In this document: one piece after another, positions 7,871 to 12,305 of the stretch
Layout: every line of letters starts with the position of its first letter
Position numbering within the stretch: position 1 is the first letter of the stretch
NCBI GenBank assembly: GCA_958414155.1
Contig: CATYWI010000006.1
Coordinates: 1-12,305, forward strand
Length of the DNA stretch: 12,305 bases
From: an uncultured Anaerotruncus sp.
GTDB lineage: Bacteria; Bacillota_A; Clostridia; Oscillospirales; CAG-272
Reading direction: 5' to 3'
Translations under genes and position numbers: made by a program
Notes under the pieces: generated by a model
What the model was told of the DNA's origin: nothing
The model's input: only the letters and a program-made list of their open reading frames with translations
Database searches by the model: none

Positions 7871-7897
7871 CCCGGAGGTAGTTTCCCACCTCCGAGG
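7870..7897 (-). promoter_or_regulatory. Hairpin over the Shine-Dalgarno region of the ImmA gene
   Basis: Between the repressor stop and the ImmA start, arms 7897-7888 and 7879-7870 pair over 10 bp (one G-U on the minus-strand RNA) around an 8-nt loop. The arm at 7893-7888 is GGAGGT, so a folded hairpin hides it. On the plus strand it is followed by ATTTTTATTT and could instead stop antisense transcription. Confidence 0.45.
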
Positions 7898-7906
7898 GAT
7901 TTTTAT

Positions 7907-8350
7907 TTACAACTGATCGTCATCTGTTTCCGGCGCATTTTTGATTTTTTGGAAGCGCTCGCGGCTTATCTCTACGATCTCATCGGGGTGATCGTTGGTG
8001 CTTTTTGCCGCGCGGTACAAGCGCACGGTATCCGGATCGTCCGATATACCCAAAAGTCTATCAACAGCCGGCTGCATATCGGGCTTTTTGCGATAGGCAA
8101 TAATCAGGGCTTTTTCGTGAGCCGAGAGGGTGTGATCCACGTCCGCGGATACATCATGCTCTTGCAGCTCATTAATGGATATCCCCAAGCCTTGACATAT
8201 TTTTATAACGTTATCAATGGCGGCACCGCCAAGTGAGCCATTGAGGATAGTCAGCAAAGTGCTGTATGGCATGCCGATATACTGAGCAAAGCTTTTTATA
8301 TTATAGCCTTTGCTTGATATCATATTTTTTATAAACTGTTCCCTGTTCAT
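7907..8350 (-). CDS. XRE-family repressor (CI/ImmR-like)
   Basis: This 147-residue protein has an N-terminal helix-turn-helix (about 5-62): SFAQYIGMPYSTLLTILNG is the helix-turn-recognition helix, followed by IDNVIKICQGLGISINEL. The middle (LSAHEKALIIAYRKKPDMQP) is typical of clostridial phage XRE repressors, and the tail is acidic and charged. The start at ATG 8350 has GGAGG 8 nt upstream. It is the first gene of the leftward lysogeny operon and faces the Cro-like gene across a promoter/operator region, so it very likely represses the rightward promoter and regulates itself. The ImmA protease downstream is the probable inactivator. Confidence 0.88.
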   Translation of the reverse strand: MNREQFIKNMISSKGYNIKSFAQYIGMPYSTLLTILNGSLGGAAIDNVIKICQGLGISINELQEHDVSADVDHTLSAHEKALIIAYRKKPDMQPAVDRLLGISDDPDTVRLYRAAKSTNDHPDEIVEISRERFQKIKNAPETDDDQL

Positions 8351-8377
8351 TGTGCGCCTCCGCGGTTTACTACCATT

Positions 8378-8405
8378 ATTATATCACACAAACACGAAAA
8401 ATCAA
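8378..8405 (-). promoter_or_regulatory. Promoter of the repressor/lysogeny operon
   Basis: On the minus strand TTGATT (8405-8400) and TATAAT (8383-8378) are 16 nt apart, with TGA directly before the -10 (extended -10). The first operator-like site (8393-8406) covers the -35, which suggests autoregulation. Confidence 0.65.
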
Positions 8406-8501
8406 TACCCAAACACGAAATTTCGTTATAAAAAATCGAAAAAGCCCTTGACAAACACGAAATTCCGTGCTATTATATAGGCAGAAACGCGGAATTCCGT
8501 T
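8391..8501. promoter_or_regulatory. Phased operator array in the repressor/Cro switch region
   Basis: Copies of a CACGAAATT(T/C)CGTG-like palindrome lie at 8393-8406 (left half only), 8414-8427 (12-bp perfect core), 8456-8469 and 8488-8501, plus a degenerate CGAAA half at 8435-8448. Centres are at 8399.5, 8420.5, 8441.5, 8462.5 and 8494.5, so the first four are exactly 21 bp apart and the last is 32 bp on: about two and three helical turns. The sites cover the -35 of the leftward promoter, the spacer of the rightward promoter and its start region. Confidence 0.75.
8448..8476 (+). promoter_or_regulatory. Rightward early promoter
   Basis: TTGACA (8448-8453), a 17-nt spacer and TATTAT (8471-8476) form a near-consensus promoter driving the Cro-like gene and the early operon, with transcription starting near 8483. 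One operator site fills the spacer and another lies just past the start, the layout expected of a strong promoter shut by the repressor. Confidence 0.8.
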
Positions 8502-8522
8502 TTTTATTGAGAGGTGAGAACA

Positions 8523-8726
8523 TTGTATCCCGAACTTGAATTAACAATATTTATGAGTAAAAAATCGAAGAAAGAAATCGCCTCGGAGCTGGGAATGACA
8601 TACAACACCCTGTTACTTAAGCTCAGAGGTAAAAACGATTTCACACTCGACGAAGCCGTCAAACTTAAAGAGATTTTGAATACTCCCAAAAGTATTGAAG
8701 AGCTTTTCACATTTTCAGCAGCATGA
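8523..8726 (+). CDS. Small Cro-like HTH protein
   Basis: This protein of 67 residues is read from TTG 8523, which has AGAGGTG 6-8 nt upstream; a GTG at 8514 is in frame but overlaps that site and has none of its own. KSKKEIASELGMTYNTLLLK is a helix-turn-helix, followed by LRGKNDFTLDEAVKLKEIL, the usual shape of short Firmicutes phage Cro-like proteins beginning MYPELE. It is the first gene of the rightward operon, divergent from the repressor, and probably competes for the same operators. Confidence 0.8.
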   Translation: MYPELELTIFMSKKSKKEIASELGMTYNTLLLKLRGKNDFTLDEAVKLKEILNTPKSIEELFTFSAA

Positions 8727-8735
8727 GGTGGCAAA

Positions 8736-8975
8736 ATGAACGGACGTGAATTTGATTTCTTTATTGCCGCGCTGCCGTGGGTATTGGCTTTCTTCGGTGC
8801 CTTGTGCGCGGGCGAGCTTACATATCTTTTATGCCGGGTGGTAGGCGGATTTATTGCCGACACGCTGCGATACCGGCGGGCAGCGCGCGAATATGCGCGG
8901 ACGGTACGGAGCATTCCCACGGTGCGGCTCAAGTGGCGGCGGCGCGAGGACTACATACGCATACGGCGAAAATAA
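8736..8975 (+). CDS. Small membrane protein, early operon, unknown function
   Basis: This 79-residue protein starts at ATG 8736 with GAGGTGG about 5 nt upstream, 9 nt after the Cro-like stop. Residues about 8-30 (FIAALPWVLAFFGALCAGEL) form one membrane segment and the next stretch is also fairly apolar. The last 40 residues are very rich in Arg (RYRRAAREYARTVRS, KWRRRED, RIRRK), so the C-terminus is probably cytoplasmic and may bind nucleic acid or lipid. I recognise no family. Its place among early genes suggests a host-interaction role, but nothing in the sequence shows which. Confidence 0.65.
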   Translation: MNGREFDFFIAALPWVLAFFGALCAGELTYLLCRVVGGFIADTLRYRRAAREYARTVRSIPTVRLKWRRREDYIRIRRK

Positions 8976-8980
8976 AAACG

Positions 8981-9003
8981 CGGGAAGGGAGACTACATAA
9001 ATG
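8981..9003 (+). repeat. Translation-initiation leader, copy 1
   Basis: This 23-nt stretch, including the ATG at 9001, matches 20 of 23 positions with 10018-10040 ahead of the PcfK/AcrIIA9-like gene. It contains GGGAAGG followed by a shared GACTACA block. Confidence 0.6.
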
Positions 9004-9252
9004 CCATTTGTACAGGTCGCGGTAATGGCGCGGCGGGACCCGGACGGCACGCCCGGTCCGGCGATACCGCTATACATGGAGATGAGCGCGGAAGAGGCGG
9101 CACAAAATGAAAAATTTTACGACGATGCCGCGCGGCTGCTGGCAGAACGATACGCCGCCTTTCGCGCTCGCCGTATGGCGGAGATCGAAGAAGAAAAACG
9201 GCGTGAAGCCGAAAAAGCCGAAAGGCGAATATCAAGGGAGAAAACAAAATGA
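9001..9252 (+). CDS. Charged coiled-coil protein, early operon, unknown function
   Basis: This 83-residue protein starts at ATG 9001 after the duplicated leader (GGGAAGGGAG about 10 nt upstream). The N-terminal third has a short beta-like region (PFVQVAVMAR, then GTPGPAIPLYMEM), and residues about 28-80 are a long charged helix (EEAAQNEKFYDDAARLLAER, RRMAEIEEEKRREAEKAERR), a likely coiled coil. No known family is recognised. Its TGA overlaps the ATG of the Lar-like gene, so the two are translationally coupled. Confidence 0.65.
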   Translation: MPFVQVAVMARRDPDGTPGPAIPLYMEMSAEEAAQNEKFYDDAARLLAERYAAFRARRMAEIEEEKRREAEKAERRISREKTK

Positions 9253-9467
9253 TAAACAATGATGTACCGATCGGGCTTTGCCCGAGGTGCGGCGGCGCGG
9301 GAACGCCGGTGCGCAGGGTGCTTGGCGAGTTTGACTATTTTTACACCGTCGAGTGCGAGCGGTGCGGGGCGCGTACTTATAGCTTTTCAAGCGCATGCGA
9401 GGCTCTGCGGGAATGGAATGCCGGGAATTTGCGTCCCGGTTTCGGGCGAAAGGAGGATATGGCATGA
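9249..9467 (+). CDS. Lar-like restriction-alleviation zinc ribbon
   Basis: This 72-residue protein has LCPRCGG (C11, C14) and VECERCGART (C36, C39), followed by ACEALREWN. That is the order and spacing of Lar-family proteins (CPFCGG ... V.C..CGA ... EAI.AWN). Lar of the Rac prophage modifies type I restriction so that foreign DNA is spared; most clostridial members are assigned by domain only. It overlaps the genes before and after by ATGA junctions, which implies coordinated translation. Function is inferred from the family, and these short zinc ribbons may have other uses. Confidence 0.7.
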   Translation: MINNDVPIGLCPRCGGAGTPVRRVLGEFDYFYTVECERCGARTYSFSSACEALREWNAGNLRPGFGRKEDMA

Positions 9468-9772
9468 TAAGCGTCAACGATGTTACAGGCAAGCGGCACG
9501 GCGGACGCATCGGGAGCCGTGCGGAGCGTCTTAAGGGCTGTCAATACCCCGACATAATATGCGACAGCGACTGCTCAAACTGGGCGATATGCCGCGCGCT
9601 GCGCGCCGAACGCTCGGCGCTCGTGTCAAAATATCGCCTTGTACGTCAGCAATATGCGGAGCTTGCATCGCGCTTTGATGCTCGTACACCATGCGATTTT
9701 TGCCGCTACGACAGCATGCCGCCGGATGAGCGTCCGTGCCGGGACTGTCCCGCCGAAGCGAGAGGCGGCTGA
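9464..9772 (+). CDS. Cys-rich double zinc-knuckle protein, unknown function
   Basis: This 102-residue protein starts at ATG 9464, with AGGAGG 8 nt upstream and a 4-nt overlap with the Lar-like stop. Two Cys clusters, C26/C33/C37/C43 and C77/C80/C92/C95 (CDFC ... CRDC), flank a helical segment (about 44-70). Each cluster has four cysteines, as expected for two zinc sites. I do not recognise the family. It sits among Lar-like and other Cys-rich early genes, so a nucleic-acid or protein-binding role in the host take-over block is reasonable but unproven. Confidence 0.65.
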   Translation: MISVNDVTGKRHGGRIGSRAERLKGCQYPDIICDSDCSNWAICRALRAERSALVSKYRLVRQQYAELASRFDARTPCDFCRYDSMPPDERPCRDCPAEARGG

Positions 9773-9775
9773 CAT

Positions 9776-10012
9776 ATGCCGGATAAAAAAACAAGGGTAT
9801 TACCGCGCGCATACCTCTCACGGCTTTGCCCTTGCCGCGAATGCACCGAGAGGGCGGTCGGATGCCGATCCGGCTGTGCGCGATGGGCGGAGTGGTCCGC
9901 AGCCTGGGAAGCGAGTAACAATGCGATATTCCGCGGCCGCGAAGCCGGGCGCGATCCCGCCATGATAACCACGATACGATTTACAACCAAAAAGATACTA
10001 AAAAAGCATTGA
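9776..10012 (+). CDS. Small Cys-rich phage-type protein
   Basis: This 78-residue protein starts at ATG 9776, 3 nt after the previous stop, with GAGAGGCGG upstream. It has CPCREC (C18, C20, C23), then C30 and C34 in VGCRSGCARWAEW. Short proteins with C.C..Ct.R.VGCh..C..Y are common in Firmicutes phages and usually annotated as hypothetical. The C-terminal half is basic (TTKKILKKH). Metal binding is likely; the function is unknown. Confidence 0.6.
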   Translation: MPDKKTRVLPRAYLSRLCPCRECTERAVGCRSGCARWAEWSAAWEASNNAIFRGREAGRDPAMITTIRFTTKKILKKH

Positions 10013-10017
10013 TAAAA

Positions 10018-10040
10018 CGGGAAGGATGACTACACAAATG
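10018..10040 (+). repeat. Translation-initiation leader, copy 2
   Basis: It differs from 8981-9003 at only three of 23 positions. The alignment places the start of the downstream gene at ATG 10038 rather than at the in-frame ATG 10026, which lies within the leader. Confidence 0.6.
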
Positions 10041-10421
10041 GAAAATGAAATGATCGCAAAGGCTGTTGACAAAATCGACAGCGAGGCGGCAAAAGCCGCC
10101 GAGAAAAACAAGGCTCTTGCCCCGGCATACGATGCCATTGCATCGATGCTGCGCGACGCAGTGCGCGGGAACGCACGTGCGTGCGAATGTTGCCTTGACA
10201 CCGCAAAGACAGTCGAGGGAGCATACGGCGCAATGAGGAGCGCGGCTGAAAAGAAAAAAAGCGGAAATTGCGTTGTGATAGCACCGGATGAAGCCTTCGG
10301 TATCATCGCCAAATACTACGGCTTTGATGCCGCAGAAGCTGCCGAGAGCGCGAAAAACACAGAATCGCAAGCGATTGCGAATCCCGGCGGCGACGTTGAA
10401 TCGCTGTTTGACCTTTTGTAA
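10038..10421 (+). CDS. PcfK-like / AcrIIA9-family protein (candidate Cas9 inhibitor)
   Basis: This 127-residue protein has an N-terminal helix (AKAVDKIDSEAAKAAEKNK), then LAPAYDAIASMLRDAV. The family signature follows: KTVEGAYGAMRSAAEKKKSG at 57-76, NCVVIAPDEAFGIIAKYYGF at 77-96, and an acidic tail ending SLFDLL. This matches the pattern I recall for PcfK-like proteins, including the AcrIIA9 anti-CRISPR family (KTi..sl..m...AkKkk.Gn.avl...egf.iv.kYfgi). AcrIIA9 blocks Cas9; PcfK itself is of unknown function in conjugative plasmids. The start at ATG 10038 is chosen from the duplicated leader. A PcfJ-like gene follows at once, as in other PcfK-PcfJ pairs. Whether this member inhibits Cas9 is not shown by the sequence. 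Confidence 0.7.
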   Translation: MENEMIAKAVDKIDSEAAKAAEKNKALAPAYDAIASMLRDAVRGNARACECCLDTAKTVEGAYGAMRSAAEKKKSGNCVVIAPDEAFGIIAKYYGFDAAEAAESAKNTESQAIANPGGDVESLFDLL

Positions 10422-10433
10422 TGGAGGCACGCC

Positions 10434-12305
10434 ATGATACCGATAAAAAAACTTGCGGGCACACCGCGCATACCTGCACCGGACGACGCCGAGGTATCGC
10501 GGCTGCTTGAGCAGTCATGCCGGTCGCGCATTTTTGCCGTCGGCGGCGAGCACACAGTAGGCAATAAAACATACGGCGAAATTACATATTACCATCTAAA
10601 TATCACGCTAAATATCACGCGTCAGAAAAAGACCGAAAGCAGAACGCTTGAACCCGTATTGCGGGTATTCCTCGCTCTTGACGGGGGTCACGCGACTGTG
10701 CGCGACGGCGAGGATCACGCGCGGAGCGGTGAGATCGGCAACATCATAGCGCGCAAATTTTATACAGGCGGGCAGATACTGCACACCGAATCAGCTTTTG
10801 CGGCGGGAATGAAATATCTCGGGTGCGGCGAGACCGATAATCCGACTGTATATATTGACATGCAGATCGAGCGCAAAAGAAATGCACACAATCAGGCGCT
10901 TGCACGCACAGAGATGTCTTTGATGCTTGAGGCTTTTGCAAAACTGCCGGAATACAGACTTACCGCATCGGACGAGACGTTTATACGCCGGAATGTGATA
11001 TCGGAGCGGTTTCTGTTTCGTTTCTCGAAGAAGGTTCTTGCCGACCCGATAACCGGTTTAAGGCAGCTCGAGGATTTTGTCTTTTGTGCGACCTGCGGCG
11101 CGATCGAGTGGACCGATCCCCGTGCCGGAGAATACAGGCACGGAGCGCGTGCTGTTTGCCCTGCGTGCAGTACGACCGCAACAGTGTACGACATCGGCAG
11201 ATCAAAAAACACGCTGTGGCGGCAGGGCGTTGTCGAAATTGCCGCCGCGATCGATGATCACACGCTCATGCTTTGCGATTTTATCGTGGCGGTGGATTAC
11301 AGTACGATATCACGCGACAATATGACTTTACCGCCGCTGGTAGCAACCCGCAGAACGCGGCGGCTGATAGATATAAGCTCCGGGATAATACGGCGGTATG
11401 AGCCGACAGCGCAATGCAAGGCAGGTTATTATCGGGTAGTACACTCTCCCAAGACGTCCGGGGCGGTAGATGAATGTACACGTGCGCCGGCTTACTCAAG
11501 TGGTCCTAAGCCGTGGAGAGGCATAAACGGTATATGGCTTATGCACGACGGCGGCGGGCTTGGGTTGGGAGATTTGCGGTATGCGGATCTTCGGGCGGTA
11601 TTATCGGGCGAAAAAGGCGCCGCGAACACCGTCAATATAGGATTCAGAAATCTTGCAGAAATCATATTGAATTATATTAACGCCCCGCGGGTCTATGAGA
11701 TGATGGCAAAATGCGGAGGTGCAAGGTATCTAAGCATGACACCGCGCGAATTATACGGGATCGGCATCAACACGGGCGGAAAAACGCCGCGCGAGGTTTT
11801 CGGGGTCGAAGCCAAGGTAGCACGGACGCTGCTTGATATCAATAATCCGCGATGGTATACAAAAATGCGCGAGGCGGTGCAGTCCGGCGTACCCGCCGAA
11901 TGTTTGTCTATGCTTGGGGTATGGTTTGAGCACTGCGATGACGGATACAAAAAAATAAAGCACATTGCGCTGCTCCCTGCCAAAGCAAAAGAATACGGGT
12001 ATGACATGGATAGCTACCGTGACTACATCGGACAGGCTATAAAGCTGGGGTACAATCTCGGCGACAAATACTACGAGTTCCCGCGCGACCTCGAAAAAGC
12101 GCACATGGACGCAACAGCCGCGATCGTGCTTAAAAACGACCGCGAGCTGCAAGTCAAGGTTGAAAAACGCCTCCCCGCCCTTGCGCCCTACGAATACAGC
12201 AACGGCAGGTTTGTTATCCGCCCGGCGCAAAGCATCGCGGAGCTTGCCCTCGAAGCCGACGCGCAGCGCAATTGCGTATATAAAAATTACAGCCGCCTTT
12301 ATGCC
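10434..12305 (+). CDS. PcfJ-like protein, 3' end outside window
   Basis: The frame is open for 624 codons from ATG 10434 to the window edge, with GGAGG 7 nt upstream and 12 nt after the PcfK-like stop. A four-cysteine zinc site is visible: FVFCATCG (C218, C221) and VCPACST (C242, C245). Near the end, FVIRPAQSIAELALEADAQR and NCVYKNYSRLYA (about residues 590-624) form the start of the PcfJ domain (l..EA..q.NCV..Y). PcfJ is named from the enterococcal plasmid pCF10; its biochemical role is unknown. In phages and ICEs of Firmicutes it recurs beside PcfK, as here. A 12-bp perfect tandem repeat (10596-10619) encodes LNIT twice. Confidence 0.8.
   Translation, partial: MIPIKKLAGTPRIPAPDDAEVSRLLEQSCRSRIFAVGGEHTVGNKTYGEITYYHLNITLNITRQKKTESRTLEPVLRVFLALDGGHATVRDGEDHARSGEIGNIIARKFYTGGQILHTESAFAAGMKYLGCGETDNPTVYIDMQIERKRNAHNQALARTEMSLMLEAFAKLPEYRLTASDETFIRRNVISERFLFRFSKKVLADPITGLRQLEDFVFCATCGAIEWTDPRAGEYRHGARAVCPACSTTATVYDIGRSKNTLWRQGVVEIAAAIDDHTLMLCDFIVAVDYSTISRDNMTLPPLVATRRTRRLIDISSGIIRRYEPTAQCKAGYYRVVHSPKTSGAVDECTRAPAYSSGPKPWRGINGIWLMHDGGGLGLGDLRYADLRAVLSGEKGAANTVNIGFRNLAEIILNYINAPRVYEMMAKCGGARYLSMTPRELYGIGINTGGKTPREVFGVEAKVARTLLDINNPRWYTKMREAVQSGVPAECLSMLGVWFEHCDDGYKKIKHIALLPAKAKEYGYDMDSYRDYIGQAIKLGYNLGDKYYEFPRDLEKAHMDATAAIVLKNDRELQVKVEKRLPALAPYEYSNGRFVIRPAQSIAELALEADAQRNCVYKNYSRLYA

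Noticed and set aside
9421..9439. GC-rich inverted repeat CCGGGA...TCCCGG as a terminator
   Set aside because: It is only 6 bp, has no T-tract, and lies inside the Lar-like coding frame.
1..12305. CRISPR array, tRNA or rRNA genes
   Set aside because: No regularly spaced identical repeats with unique spacers, cloverleaf or rRNA sequence was seen; the 21-bp periodic sites at 8391-8469 are operators, too close and too degenerate for CRISPR.

Overview
The window looks like chromosome from a Gram-positive gut-type Clostridia bacterium (Oscillospiraceae/Lachnospiraceae style). The basis is strong GGAGG-type ribosome sites, some TTG/GTG starts, a fibro-slime surface protein, a large serine recombinase with a Cys-rich ribbon, and PcfK/PcfJ-like genes typical of Firmicutes mobile elements. 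The genus cannot be fixed from sequence alone. All family names below come from reading motifs by eye, with no database search.

Left third (1-3794, minus strand): a two-gene operon. A candidate extended -10 promoter (3794-3766) precedes a PqqD/RRE-like gene with a probable TTG start (3622-3194). Its stop codon overlaps the ATG of a very large secreted surface protein (3197 to beyond base 1) that carries a signal peptide and a clear fibro-slime domain.

Centre (3795-4603): a graveyard of mobile DNA. It holds a truncated tyrosine-integrase N-terminus ending in a strong bidirectional terminator, a DUF6061-like small gene broken by an in-frame TGA, and a 34-codon unidentified fragment abutting the recombinase stop.

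Right two thirds (4604-12305): one end of a prophage or integrative element. The minus-strand lysogeny/integration operon runs repressor (8350-7907), ImmA-type protease (7870-7292), DEDDh exonuclease-BRCT protein (7264-6284) and large serine recombinase (6259-4604). The divergent plus-strand early operon runs a small Cro-like protein, a membrane peptide, a charged coiled-coil protein, a Lar-like zinc ribbon, two more Cys-rich small proteins, a PcfK/AcrIIA9-like protein and a PcfJ-like protein that runs off the right edge. The 170-bp switch region between the two arms holds two face-to-face promoters and a helically phased series of CACGAAATT(T/C)CGTG-like sites, the probable operators of the repressor and Cro-like protein.

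How it fits together: the repressor/Cro pair would set lysogeny versus early expression, ImmA would relieve repression by cleaving the repressor, and the recombinase would move the element at an attachment site near its own 3' end. The early operon seems devoted to host take-over or counter-defence: a Lar-like protein (restriction alleviation) and an AcrIIA9/PcfK-like protein (candidate Cas9 inhibitor). The most interesting items are that candidate anti-CRISPR, the phased operator array, the intrinsic terminator inside the recombinase reading frame, and the translationally coupled PqqD-like/surface-protein pair.
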